Assembly (NCBI RefSeq): GCF_005239225.2
Contig: NC_133289.1
Span: 5,339,501-5,403,500 of the forward strand
Direction of reading: 5' to 3'
Source of the DNA: Populus alba
Taxonomy: Eukaryota > Streptophyta > Magnoliopsida > Malpighiales > Salicaceae
Length of the DNA: 64,000 bases
Shown piece by piece: positions 50,534 to 62,682 of the stretch; within the stretch, counting starts at the first letter, position 1, and every line of letters starts with the position of its first letter. Under the pieces are notes generated by a model, which did no database searches, had not been told where the DNA came from, and saw only the letters and a list, made by a program, of their open reading frames with translations. A program made the position numbers and the translations under genes.

Positions 50534-50699
50534 AATCCTGAGTTGCCATGTTCTCCCACGGCTTTCTTGAGCTTCCATGGTGCTAGCTAGCTAAATGTGA
50601 ATAACTATACAGATATATAGTGATCTATATATACACACACACACAAGTTAAGCATGGCAAGGAAGTTCAAGAAAGCTGTGGAAAAGCATGACCAGGACT
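50534..50699 (-). ncRNA. MIR396: MIR396 precursor hairpin (minus strand)
   Basis: The 21-nt mature miR396 is on the minus strand at 50683-50663, beginning TTCCACAGC and ending GAACTT (the CUU-ending isoform). The opposite-arm strand is at 50572-50552, beginning GCTCAAGAAAGCC. The arms pair from about 50699 (aagtcctgg) to 50534 with few mismatches, and the loop contains TA and CA repeats. Its target class is GRF mRNAs, as for the other copy. The two hairpins face each other: this one is transcribed leftward toward the rightward gene at 43.3 kb. A CT-rich leader and a TATA-like box lie upstream (higher coordinates). Confidence 0.97.
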
Positions 50700-50872
50700 T
50701 GCAAAATTAAATAAAAAACCTTCAAATCTTCTCAGATCTCACATCCCTTTAATTTTGGTTTTCTTGAATGGAAAATGTAGTGAGAGAAAGAATTGAAGAG
50801 AGAGAGGGAGATGGAGCATGCCCATACAAAATATAATGGACCACTCTAGCATACATATGATCTTGCAACCAG

Positions 50873-50880
50873 CTTTATAG
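50873..50880 (-). promoter_or_regulatory. TATA-like box (CTATAAAG) of minus-strand MIR396
   Basis: The plus strand reads CTTTATAG. On the minus strand CTATAAAG lies about 175 bp upstream of the hairpin and is followed by a CT-rich leader (minus-strand reading of about 50776-50815). This layout mirrors that of the plus-strand MIR396. A tentative call. Confidence 0.5.
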
Positions 50881-51819
50881 AGAAGAAGAGTAGGGTTCCC
50901 TTCACTCACAAGAGAACATTTTACTCGCAAAAAGCCCACTTTTAATAGTGAGTGCGCGGTGGGGTACATATAAGTCCTTCTGATTGGTATATAAAAACAA
51001 AACAAAACAAGATTTTTACAATTATATAGGTGTATGTGTGAGAATGATTGTGATGAGATTATTTTTTTTAGGAAAAAATAATTGTTAAGGTAAAAGATAA
51101 AAACTCATTCAAGTTTTGAGATTTGAAGTGGGGGTTCCGAACTTTTTAATGAAGTGACATATTTTTGTCCAATGAGTTCCATGTAAATATATGCTAATTA
51201 GTCTTGGTTTTGATATAAATTCGACAAAATAATCTATTTAAATTTATATGTCTTACATAAATATTTTTATTTTTGTTTCTAGACCGATAATATTTTCGAT
51301 TTGGGTGTCTAAATCACTATTTTATTCAAAAACTTAATGAGAAAAAGATAAATTAAAGAATTGTTTGATATTTGAGTGTTCATCTGGTAAAATTTACAAG
51401 TGTGGAAATAAGAATAGATAAGTGAAAGAGGAGAATTATGGGTTGGATTTTGGAAAAAATAGAAAAAAAAATATCAATAATCATTAAAAGGGGAAATTAA
51501 CAAAATTAACAAGAACATCCCATCCCCGTCACATGCAACCATGTGAGCAAGATCTCTTTTTTATTTTATTGGTAACTAAAGGTACGTATGGGTTGTTTAT
51601 GGTCCCCCAATCGTTATGCTTTTTCTTTATCCTACACATTAACTTATGTATAACAATTTACGTGATCATCATAAATCATGACAGTGAGAATATCCATGTT
51701 CGAGAACCTCTTTTTTAATGCAAATTTATATTGTTCTAGACATCCAACAACAAAGAGATGTTAATTAATGATTTATTTTTATTATGCTTAATTATGATAT
51801 GATGTTTTAAGGTTTATTT

Positions 51820-51970
51820 GAAAGTGTGATATAAGTTATTTTTTTAAAATATTTTTTATTTGAAAATATATCAAAATAAAATTTAATTTTGATATCAGTA
51901 CATTAAAAAAAATTAAAAATATAAAAAATATAATTTAAAATTTAATAAAAAATCAGTTCAATTGCAACTA
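51820..51970. repeat. AT-rich MITE-like copy
   Basis: It has the family pattern: gaaagtgtgatataagtt, aaaatattttttatttgaaaata, tcaaaat, gatatcagtacatt, A-rich blocks, then caattgcaac. The outer caattgcaac and the inverted gtgatata-like head suggest decayed termini. Confidence 0.55.
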
Positions 51971-54900
51971 GAGACATGGCCTTACTATAACTTCGCAGCT
52001 AGAATACTTACAAACAAAATAGGTGAAGGGTGTGGACCCAAAAAAAAGAAGACTTCGTGTAGTTTTTACAAGAAGGTTGAAAGAAAGATTAAGTGTTTTC
52101 ACGAAGGTTGAACAACAAAAATGTTGTTATTTAAAGCAATTACATCTTAATTTGTTTAAAATAAGGTGTCCCTTCAAGCGTGATAAACAACAAAAATATA
52201 TGAACATTTGAAGATGGGTTGCTGGCGTGGGTATATTATGGAGTCTAGTTGTGTCAAGATTCCAGCAAGTATGGTAGAGATCGGCGGTGGCTAGGGTTTT
52301 GTGTTTGGAAAAGAGAGGGAGAGTGGAGAGAGTGGCCATACCAATTTTTAAACATAGCATATATTTAAAAATTATTAAGTGAAATAAAATGGAATTTTGT
52401 AAATAATTTCAAATTTTTTGTTGATTTTTTATAGTAAATGTAAAGTGTTTTACAACTTATAAAATATAAGATGTAAACATTTTTAAAATACAAAAAAAAA
52501 AAAAAATTGTTCAATGTAATTGTCTCATTAACTATATATCATTATAGTGATAACTTGTGACTTGACTAATCATGTTTTTCTTTGTTTTCTTGCATGGATT
52601 TGGATTACATTTTATGGATAGCTAATATACATGGAACAATATTGGTCTTAAAACAAGTTTAGGCACATATAATATCAGAGTTAGCTAATGTATATAATTT
52701 ATATGTGTTTTAGATCAAAATAAATTTTTAAATATAAAAAAAATCTTGTTTTTTCTAGTCATTTTCATTTCAATGACGGAAATCCTATGAATTACAAATA
52801 ACGTACTATTTTTTAAGATAAATAAAATATCGTTTGTGTTTGCTTAAAAATATATAATTTTACTTTTTAATCTAATATAATAATGGATAAAACGAGTTTA
52901 TTTAGTTGGTTAGGATTATAACAATTTTTATTTAAAAAAAAAAAAACAATATATATATATATATAACGCTTGAATATTTTAATAAAAAAAAAATACAACG
53001 GCTGAAATGGAACGCAGATGTGAACGACCATGATGCTCCACTACAGGTTTCCTGATGGCAAGGCCCATCAAGAAAGAAGCTGCAGCCTTTTTCAGACGCG
53101 TCTTAAAGCTAGCAGTTTCGTAATTTAGCATGAGCATGCAACCAAACGACCACTTTTGTCCACCCGAATGGAGCGTGTGCCACATGGATGTAGGGCTTCC
53201 CAGGTCATCACGTTTCACCGATTCACGTGCACTTGCAACCAGGCAAGGGACCCACTCTAATTAAATTACTGCCGCTAATACTTTCCTTCCCTGGTGTCAA
53301 TAGTTATAATTTTATTATTATCAAAGAAACTAACAAGCTTGACCCCTTTTCCCATCCTCGCTATTTTACATTTATTTGCCGTAAAAATAGCGTTGTCGTT
53401 TTTTTTTTTTTTTTTTTTTTTTACAGTTTTTAGCTTTTATTTTATGATTTCTCTTTTTATTTTTACTTGATGCGTAGCTTTTTTACCATTATATTTCATT
53501 AATTAAAACACACCTAGTCATGATTTCCTCTGCTTTCTTTCTCCAAGTCACCTAATTTTTTTGACCAATATTCAAGAATACAACCTCTCTCCGTTACTCT
53601 TACTCTAAACTAGTAAGTGAAGCCCCCAAAAGAAAAGAAAAACTCTATTTTTGGTATTTTAATATTTCTCTATTTTTTATTTTTTATCTTTTGTAGTTAG
53701 AAGATATAAGACTAGTGTTGTTTTTTTGCCTTTCTTTCCTTTCACTTATTCACAAGAACCGGTAAAAAAAAAACTAGAAAAAACGACCGGAGAAGCACAG
53801 AACATGAAAAAAAAAAAAAAAAAAAAACAAACGAGGAAGAAAAAGAGAGTGAAAGCAACAAAAAGCAAGAGATATGGAAGATGTAACCTCCACCACCGTA
53901 ACCTCTGACCGATGATGTGCTTCCTAAGAGCTTCTTTGTCAAAGTCGGCGAAGTCAAGCAACATAGCGAGGTCACCATGCATGTCTCTCTCTATACTTAA
54001 TTGTATTTATGTATATATACGTGTGTTTCAATCGCAATCGGCGTTTTAATTAGGTTTTATGATTTTGACGCAAAACCAGAATTTATCCACTTGTTTGGGA
54101 TTTTGATATAACTTTTTTGTTTTTCGATAAATCAATTTATTATTATTTCATATATTGATTATAGAGGTTAAATTGTGAATTTTATGCATGAATATTTTTT
54201 TTTTACTTGAATTTATTTATTCAATCAAATTATACTATTTTTTCATAATTTTTTTGAAAAAGTAATATGTGATTTACTTGAATTTATTTAATTAATTTTT
54301 TTAAAAATAGATTACATTATTTGAATCATGGAATGCTCTTTCACTATTTTAGAAAAATCTTTATAAAATAAAGAGGTTTTTTAAGCTAGCAAATTTTATT
54401 TAATTGATTCTAAAATAGTTTTGGATATTAATAAGAATTTTAATATAATTAATTTCTTATTAAATCTTGAAAAATAGTATCTCAAGAAAATATGTATTAA
54501 GTATTTTTTTTTAAGCAACATTATCTTTTTATCTGATAGATTATTAATAATAAGTCACCATATGCATCCAACTTCTTTACCCATATCTCGAATGTATTTT
54601 TAAACCATGTATGCATGCTACATGTTTTGTAATATTATTAATGCAATTAAATTGTAACTTGATTATTATATTGTATTTTTTTTTATTGTTCAGTTAAATC
54701 TAATTTAATCCCATATCATTTACAAACACATTCATAGCTCCATCAAATACATAGTACATATATTATCATATGGTTCTTACTCCTTTTCAAAATGGAGATA
54801 TAATTTTATTTTCTTCCTTCCTTTTTTGTTTTTAGTGTGCGTGTTTTTTTTTTTCTCTGGTGTTCTTTTTTAGTGTGTTAGATATTATTAGAAAATAATA

Positions 54901-55816
54901 TAAATCATATTCTGGAACCTCACCTAAAAGTTTAAACTTTTAGGTTGAGATGGTTCCTTAACAAATATATGTAGATAGTATGCGCAGCTTGATTAGTTTA
55001 TATATGAGTTTTTTCCGTAAAGTTTTTTAGTTAATATTATGGCTTACTTTTATCCTTTAGAGGATATGTACGTTCGGGTAATGTTATTAGTTATTTGAAA
55101 GGAAGTTTTTGTGTTTGGTTTAGGTGATTAAATTAAATTTTAAGTTGGATTAAGCTATCCAAAAAAGCTTATGTATGAAAAATAAATTGAGAAATGGATA
55201 ATCAGCTCACATGCATATTTTTTCTCAATTTTTTCTTGTATTTTCTCAATGCACGTTTTATTATTTTTATTCAATTTTTTACGGAAAAAATGAAAATAAT
55301 TTTAGAAAACCAAAGAAATCATGTAAATGTGAAATTTTTTTAAATTTGTGAATCTTAAAAATTTATTAAAATAAAGACGGTAAAATACGAGTGACGACAA
55401 CCAGCTTAGGAAGGACACCAGTCGCTGACTCACCTTTCACTGTCTATCAGATCACCGCAACAGAGAAACAGTCCATGGTAGTTTCCATCACCACGTTCTT
55501 TTTTCTTTTTTCTTTTTTTCTTTTTATCACGTGACTACTGGTTTCTTGTCCCTCTATATATATCGGCTAAATTGTTTCCATGTCTTTAGCTCTCACATGC
55601 CTTTCGCTCGGGTACGTACTAGTGTTTTCGGTGCATGATCATACAGGAAAAGGAATCAACAAACATAAGGGTCGATCGTTTCCATTTCCCGTTTCTGTTT
55701 TCAAAATTGAAAGCCTAGAACTTTGAAGTGCATCAGAAAACCTGTTCTATGAAATTGCACAACCTGTAGTCCTTGCTGTTTTATACGTATCTAAAATGGT
55801 ACCCTACACTGTAATG
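51971..55816. other. Intergenic, no supported gene
   Basis: Several short frames with low complexity are present (e.g. 52979-53218 and 53742-53982, both minus). A 22-base T run lies at 53400-53422. A CTATATATAT box near 55552 precedes a GC-richer patch to about 55800. That patch could be a promoter, but no frame or RNA fold was recognised after it. Confidence 0.4.
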
Positions 55817-55835
55817 AAGAAACAATGCAACAATT

Positions 55836-56032
55836 ACACCGAGGCTTGTAGCCTAGCGGTGGTAAGGGTTTTCTTGCCTCTGTATTTTGGGTTCAAGCCT
55901 GAGTGTGTACGCCTGTCACCCCTGCGGTGCCTTACATGCTCGCTGGGTTTGCAGGATGTTCAGTGAGCCGTGAGATTAGTCGTGATGCGCACAAGCTGGC
56001 CCGGACACCCACGTAAATAAAAAAAAAAAAAA
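55836..56032 (+). mobile_element. tRNA-derived SINE (family 2), young copy with perfect 19-bp TSD
   Basis: It has an A box TAGCCTAGCGG (about 55849-55859), a B box GGTTCAAGCC (55890-55899), a body with cctgtcacccctgcggtg, and a 3' A tail. It is flanked by a perfect 19-bp duplication, AAGAAACAATGCAACAATT, at 55817-55835 and 56033-56051. This is the hallmark of LINE-machinery insertion and suggests relatively recent insertion. It aligns with the older copy at 46985-47182. Confidence 0.9.
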
Positions 56033-58798
56033 AAGAAACAATGCAACAATTTATGATCATAAAGGGATTGACATGCTGCGGCTTATCAAATCCAAATGGT
56101 GATTAAGAACCACTTTGGATCCTTGCTTAGCAACTAATACCATAAGAACTCTCCCAAAATGAGGCAATTTAGGTTTCCTGATCCGATGTGTTCTACCGCC
56201 AATCCAACATTTGAAGAAGTAATCAAATCTCAAACGGGATCCTCCTTGCAAACAGCAAAAAGAAGATGTTGCATGTGGTGAGGATGTAAACTGAAGAAAC
56301 TACGACGTTTGGCTCGCTCCCTGATTCTCTGTCAAGACATTAATCCAACGTTTAATGTTGAGATTTACGCGTGAAAGTTTAAGTTGACAGTGGAGAAGGA
56401 ATGAGTAGCTATGTTTCTGCTATGATTGCAGCATAGTGAATAATTCATTGACAAGGGACCCACATGAAAAGCTAGCTTCCAAACCATCTGTGAGTTTTTT
56501 CAGAATGCCATGTCATGACATTCATGATTTTTGACAAGTCAAGTTGCACGAGCGACCACTGCTTCTGATGATCTGCAGCGGTACGGTCTCGAGTGATATC
56601 CTTATTTTTATAAATCGAAAGAATCTTTATTTTTCCTCTACCTCCAAGACAATTCTCAAGTGTTTTCTTCTTTTTTTTGTTATCTAACTTGCAACCAAAC
56701 CAAATTACACCTTGGGCAATTCACAGTAAAAATTAAAAATAAAGAAAAATCTCCGCAATCAAATTAACCGGCAGAGGAACGATCCTCGAATTAAATAATT
56801 AACAATAACACTTATTGTTATTAAACATGTTATCAGTGAGATGCTTATAAGTTAATTAATTTTTTTAAAAGATCAAATAAGTTTTTTTAGGCCGGATTTG
56901 TAAGTCAAAACAATTTGACAAACACACTAGAATGATCTTATCACTATCTTTTTTATGTTAAAAAACCATCTTATTAGGTAAAATTTTAGGAATATAATTT
57001 ATATTATTTTTTAAAACATTTCTTTAAATAAAAGTTTTTTAGTCTTGAAATCTATATATATTTATATTATCTTCTACTTAATTTTTTTAACAAATAAATG
57101 AAGATGTTGAGATTCGAATTTATGACTGTTTGGTCATTAAAATTCTGATATCATATTAAAAAATCATCTCAATCCAATAATTTAAATTATCATGTAAGAT
57201 TTCAAGATATAATTCATATTATTTTTTAATATTTAAGAGAAAAATAACATGCACCTTCAACTTAGATGCTAAATTGGCTCACATATGAACATTGTCCATT
57301 TGAAAACTCGGTTCAACTCTTCCACCAAATTTCCAGCCTTCTTCTATGTCTTCAACAGCATTTCCACAGCTATAAGCAAGCTGGGCATACCACATCAAAA
57401 CCATGGAAGAATTTTCCAGAAAATACAAGAACCATCACTCACAATTCGCTATTTTTCAATAAATTATATAATTGAATGACAAATCCGATTAGTTTTATCG
57501 TGGAATATATACATGTATCTTCTCTAGGAAAACGACAATACCAACACTCCCTCATCTTTTTCTTCTTCTTTTTCAGAGATTCCATAGGCGAGAGGGATTC
57601 CATCTCTACCCCGTAATATAAATGTAAAAAAGGACAGTTCTTGACGGGACCATACTAATAATGCATCACTAACAGGACCATGTGAATACCTTCTAACGAG
57701 AATTATAAAGAAAGGTTAAGTTGTAACCAAAATAGGCCAGCCCTCGTCCATTATGATCCATCACATGCTCTTAAATTTGCATTTTTTTAACTTGTTTTTT
57801 TATATGAGGTTATCACGATCTCAAGATCTAGATTTATTAATTTAACTCAGGTTGACCCGACTTGTTTTTTAGTTGAATTTTATTTTTAATTTTATCATTT
57901 AATATCGGGTTGATTGAAAATTGGGTTTAATAAAAAAAAATTATTATTTTTTATAAGGTTATCAGGTTTCATGATTAGACAACGGATTTAGCAAAAAAAA
58001 TATTGTTTGAATTTATCAAGTTGACCATGTCATATTAAATTAAACTTCGTATCGATAAAAAAATCCTCTAAAAAACACATTAAGAATACTTAAATATTTT
58101 CTTATATCTAGAAAAAAATTGATCAGACCCACATCGGGGAATGATCTGGTAGTTGCTAAATTGTTTCCACAATTTTAAAAATGGAACCAATTAATTTCTC
58201 AACTTAAGTTCAATTGAGAAGATTGCAGATTTGTCCACTGGTTGAAACTATGAAGCATCTTCTTGAATTTCTATAGGCCTCTTTCGGCGTATCAAATTCC
58301 ATGATGGTGGACCTCTTACTGTTACTTGGAAGTTGGAGGCCCTTGCTAGAACACATGCTTTCTTTTATTGTTTTTTATTTTTTCTTTTTTCCTAAATGAG
58401 ATGCTATGGCCATGTGAAATACTTATTTGTTCTTTCCTGTCTAAAACCTAAATAGTCTTTGGTTCATTATAATGCATGACGTTTTTTAAACAAGAAAAAA
58501 ACAATCATCTCATTTGGTATCAAAATCACAAGTTTAATTTCTGAAGAAAAAAAAAATCCAAAATAAAGGAGGGAAAAAAAAAAAAAAAAAAAAACCTCGA
58601 GTCTAAATTATTTAGCTCCCATTTGATATCATATAGGGCTGGGCCTGGTATGCACGAATGAAGCATTTAAAAATATATAATGATTCATTAACTAAAGAAA
58701 AATGGTCTAGAAAGCCCAAGTGACTCCCCTGCATTCAAATTTCATGCATGTTTGTTTTTGCGGTAAAATATTGTTTTTGAAAATTTTAGTTTTATTTA
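56033..58798. other. Intergenic with dispersed-repeat fragment
   Basis: A minus-strand frame at 56057-56251 (WIGGRTHRIRKPKLPHFGRVL...) is less AT-rich than its surroundings and could be an old gene scrap, but I recognise no family. A poplar-type dispersed repeat in reverse orientation spans about 57795-58110 (gaggttatcacgatctcaagatc..., gttgacccgacttg...). The rest is unassigned. Confidence 0.4.
57795..58110. repeat. Poplar-type dispersed repeat, reverse orientation
   Basis: The phrases ttatatgaggttatcacgatctc, aactcaggttgacccgac, atcgggttgattgaaaattggg and ataaggttatcaggtttcatgat are the reverse complements of phrases in the 31.96-33.08 and 61.5-62.0 kb arrays. It is non-coding. Confidence 0.55.
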
Positions 58799-59617
58799 GA
58801 CTTCCGTTTGTTTGCAGGAAAGTTGTTTTCTTTTGAAAAGTGAATTCTAAAAAAGTATTTTTCGATGTTTGGCAGTATTATGAAAAATATTTTTCAGTGT
58901 TTGTTTGTGTTATGAAAAATGAACTGGAAAATAATTTATTAATGAATTAATTTTTTTTCAGGTTTATCTAATATATATAAAATATTTAATATAAATATTT
59001 AATCACTTACAATAAAAAAAATAAAATCTAAAAAGTATAATAATGAATTTTTTTATTATTATATGCTATATTCATACATAGCTTATTTTATAAAATATAA
59101 CTATATATGTCATATCATATTATATAGAAATAAGCCTATAAAATATTTTTTAAGTAAAACCTATTAATATATTTTTTTTTTTAATTTTAAAAGCTTAAAA
59201 TAAGTTTTTTTTTCATATAAAGAAAGCCAAATTAGTTTTTTTTTTCATATGACAATATTTGCTTGGGAGCATTTTATTATGTCAGTGCCACTTGCATACT
59301 ATGCTCATCTTGCTGCGTTTCGAGCTCATTTCTACATGGAACCAGAGACATCAGACAATGAATCAATTGCAAGTGGCATGGCTGGTGGACGTTGTGGTGC
59401 TGGTGCGGGTCCCCCAAGGAGAGATTTGTTTCAAGTAAAAAAGGAAAGTGTTTTCCAAGAATAAAAAGTGGAAAACACTTTCTTGATGTTAAAGTTAACA
59501 TTTTCTTTTGACTAGAATTTGATTTTCTTTGACTCACTTTTCCATGTATTTGTCAAAAAATAAAAAAGTGAGGAAAATGGTTTCCAGGAAAATGAATTCC
59601 TGAAAACAAACAGGCCC
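58799..59617. mobile_element. Non-autonomous PIF/Harbinger-type element B (819 bp) carrying a host gene fragment
   Basis: The termini are GACTTCCGTTTGTTTGCAGG on the left and, reading inward on the right, GGGCCTGTTTGTTTTCAGG. A TTA target-site duplication flanks it (58796-58798 and 59618-59620). The left ~230 bp, including aattaattcattaataaattattttcc-type sequence, is the reverse complement of the right part of element A at 40.2-41.6 kb. Near the right end it has the same ggaaaacactttc palindromic blocks as element A. No transposase is present. Between the shared ends lies an AGO1-derived fragment, so this is a Pack-type element. Confidence 0.75.
59286..59424 (+). pseudogene. ARGONAUTE1 fragment captured in a transposon
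   Basis: In the plus strand the fragment reads, after a retained acceptor (tatgtcag), [20 protein letters not shown] followed by [10 protein letters not shown] and a Gly-rich stretch. Plant AGO1 near its C-terminus reads [20 protein letters not shown], followed by TSDSGS and a Gly-rich linker, as I recall it. The match is near-exact over about 28 residues. About 45 codons remain open. The invariant-looking Arg is His here and one Pro is Leu. The final part of AGO1 (ending near FYC) is missing. The bases before the acceptor look like intron, so genomic DNA rather than mRNA was captured. It is not a functional Argonaute. Confidence 0.8.
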
Positions 59618-61064
59618 TTAAGTTGATTTTGTTTTATTGTTTAGATTGTTTTGATGTATTGACAATATATTTTTTAAAATTATTTTAATATATTTATAAA
59701 TAAAAAATATTTTAAAAAACAATAAAATAGCATTATAACATAAACATTTTGGTATGTCGGTATCGTAGACTTTTACTCATTCCATTTTTTATTTATAAGG
59801 AACTCATGACACATTCTTAATTATGTTTTTTCTTTGTCCCCTCGAGCTTAGCTTATCAATTCTTTAATTAAAAAAAAAAGAAGGAATCTCGAGGGAATTT
59901 CTTCAAGCTTAGCTTAAATTGGCAACAAAAATCTCGATATCCGAGGCTGTAAATCGTGTAAATGTGCCCCATCATCCTCGGAACCAAGTACATTTACAAT
60001 CCTATACAATAAAAAGTCCACAGCAGAGCTCTCTCTTTAATTAGCAGGTCATTAGAGAATAAATTATCTCAACACTCTTTTCTGTCTTCTTCTTCTTTTT
60101 TCCGGTTTTTTTTAACTCTCTTAAATGAATTTATCAAACTCACTTAATTTTTAAGTTTTTAAATACTATTATAAATTTTCATTTAAATCTTAATGATTAT
60201 TTTTTCAATTATTGTGTATCTAATATGAAAATAATAATATTAATAATAAATTATTCATGAAGATTCAATTCAAATTATTTTTTATTCTTAATATTTTTAA
60301 ATAGATTTTAAATATTGTTTCATCACATTTATTTATTTTTAATTTTCAATCACACATAAAATATAACATGAAAACTATTTTAGGTAAAAGCATTGTATTC
60401 TCTATAAACAAGAAATAAATTAATAAAAAAAATTATTTTTATGAAAAAAATTCAAAACAATTGTAATTTCGTGTTTAATAATAATAACAAAGAATTTCTT
60501 GATATCTAGATATTTTTCATGTTTAAAAAATCTTGGTCTCTTGGTAGCATGAGCATACAAATTAATATTATTCTACATTACAATAAAGAGATTTTTTTCA
60601 AAAATAGCATAATTGTAAATTTGTTTTGATAAAATAACACAATTAAAAACTTATTTATAAAAAATAATACAATTTATTGGGACACGCATGTGTCACATAC
60701 ACGTACAAAAAAGTTGCACTTACATTACATGTGCAATCTTTCGCAAAGTTAAAGATCATATCACATGCATAACCTTATCAACTATTATGTTATCTTCCCA
60801 AATAAATTATAAATTATGTTATTTTATCAAAAAAAAAATGCAGTAAATCATTAATATTGTTAATACAGTACTTTAGGGTACGTACAAGATACAAAAATTA
60901 TAACAAGACAAATGAAAAAAGTGTAATCTAAATTTTGTTTGTGCTGTCCTTTTCTTATGCAGTAGACTTTTTAGCATTTTGTTTTTTTCCAAATTAAGTG
61001 AAGTTGCGATGAGATGCATGCTAGCTGCTTCAATCCATTGTCAAACTAAATATAAAAAAAGAAA

Positions 61065-61240
61065 TTTATTATTTGTATGTTTGAAAGTGTGTTTGTGGTT
61101 GTTTTTTAAAATATTTTTTATGTTGAAAATACATTAAAATAATATTTTTTTTATTTTTAAAAAATTATTTTTAAAATCAATATATTAAAACAATTAAAAA
61201 TATATAAAAAATAATAATAAAAAAAAAATTGTGTTCCCTC
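61065..61240. repeat. AT-rich MITE-like copy (best preserved)
   Basis: It reads gtttgaaagtgtgtttgtggttg, then aaaatattttttatgttgaaaatacattaaaataat, a T block, aatcaatatattaaaacaatt, an A block and gtgttccc. This is the fullest example of the family and shows a G/T-rich head and C/T-rich tail that may be decayed inverted termini. Confidence 0.6.
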
Positions 61241-61509
61241 ATGAAATGATTCTCTATCAATCTTTCTCTTGTATTGATTTCTCGGAGATTCCCATCTTAG
61301 CACTCAGCAGGAAAAGCATTCAGTTCTCTTTGCTTTCCATGGATAAATACAAGGAAAATTTGCAGTCCACTAAAACATCTTTCTTCGGATAGAGATATTT
61401 GAGAGTCTAAAAAGTCAATCACGTGTTTACCGGTCAATTTTTTATTCAATAAGAAAAAAAATGTTTAGATATTGTGTATTTTTTTTTTATGTGAAAACAA
61501 TTTTTAAAT

Positions 61510-62020
61510 CATACAAGAGAGAGTTAGCTTAATATAACTTGATTAATTATGTGAATTCAAAAGCAACTTATATAACCTATAAAATCATAATTTAACTAAA
61601 ATAAATTTAAAATTATATTTTTTTAATATTAAAATAACAATATATTGGATTGACTTTGATAAACTCAATTTAATATATCAAATATGTAACCCTGATTATA
61701 TAACTATAACAACCTAATAGAAAGCAAATCAAAATAAATTATGAAATATAATTCATAATCGATCTAATTTTAAAATATAAAAATAAAAAAGAATAATTAA
61801 AAAAAAATCATGAAATTTAATTCTCAATCAACTCAATATTAAATGATAAATTTTTTTTTAAAAAAAAAGTTAATTGAAAAACAAAAGCTTGAATCAATAG
61901 GATTAAACCCGCTAAACCCACAATCCATTTCACGAGAATATAATAACTCAATAAAAAATTAAATTTAATATTAAAAAATTAAAAAAAACATTGAAAAAAA
62001 AAAAAAAGCAATTTGAATAG
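61510..62020. repeat. Poplar-type dispersed repeat
   Basis: Two or more diverged units share ataactataacaacctaatagaaagcaaatcaaaataaattatgaaat, ttctcaatcaactcaatatt, then A runs and ggattaaacccgctaaaccc. They match the units at 31.96-33.08 kb. Non-coding. Confidence 0.6.
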
Positions 62021-62481
62021 TGATTTAAAAGGGGTACAATAAAACCCCTCATCTTTTAATTTATAGTTAATAATAGATAATGTAAGCTAAGCATAAAAGA
62101 AGTGTATGGTGTGCTAAAGTGGGAGCAAGTAGTGTTTGGCATGGTAACTTTGCATCAAATCTTATGCTCCTAAAGAACATGAAGTATCAATGCTTATGGT
62201 GTGAGTTAGCTTCCAATCATAATTACCAAGTGCACACATGATTCATACAACCACAATTGCGCATGGAACATGCCACAAATTAAGAATGTGTCAGCAAATT
62301 ACAGCCTCTATGCTATAATTGCCATTATGACCTCTTCCTAGTGGAATAAGCATTTCATTTTTTTTTTTCCAACTTTTTATCCGATAGAAACTCAACAGGT
62401 GTCTCAACGAATTCCCAATAGCATAAAATTTCAATGCCACCAAGTTCTGATTAGCCAGTTTGTTTATTGTTATTACAAATT

Positions 62482-62520
62482 ACGCGGTTTGTGGGATCGA
62501 AAGCACACCAAATAACGCGT
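62482..62520 (+). promoter_or_regulatory. Two CGCG boxes upstream of the calmodulin-like gene
   Basis: ACGCGG at 62482-62487 and ACGCGT at 62515-62520 both fit the CAMTA (calmodulin-binding transcription activator) consensus VCGCGB. They lie 160-200 bp upstream of the CML start codon. CGCG is rare in this AT-rich DNA. Function is inferred from the motif and position. Confidence 0.5.
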
Positions 62521-62682
62521 CTCTTCTTTAATACTCATGGCCTTTTTCAACTCGTGAGCTTGAACAAATCAAGACCAACCTGTTTACTCTTTGTCCATTT
62601 GCTCCTCCTCTTCTTTTTTTATTAACCTTTTCTTCTTTGATTCCAGCTGCGTGTGAACAAGAAAACCAAACGAAAACAAGAT

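Larger units (their letters stand above)
59618..62470. other. Intergenic with MITE-like and dispersed repeats
   Basis: The stretch contains MITE-like copies at about 59640-59740 and 61065-61240 and a poplar-type dispersed repeat at about 61510-62020. A unique segment from about 62040 leads into the CML promoter. No gene is supported. Confidence 0.5.

Noticed and set aside
53742..53982. Overlapping minus-strand frames starting with an ATG near 53982 (HGDLAMLLDFADFDKEAL...) with a TATA-like box close by
   Set aside because: The frames run into poly-Phe encoded by an A/T tract, the TATA-like box is too near the ATG, and no family or splice partner is visible.
55845..55905. Possible tRNA gene (A and B boxes present)
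   Set aside because: No acceptor stem or cloverleaf; target-site duplication and poly-A tail show it is the head of a SINE.
56057..56251. 64-codon minus-strand frame rich in Arg/Lys
   Set aside because: Not recognised and without flanking exons; could be an old gene scrap but too little to support a call.
62653..62682. Upstream extension of the CML frame to a GTG codon
   Set aside because: Plants rarely start at GTG; the first ATG (62683) directly precedes the hydrophobic anchor and gives a sensible protein.
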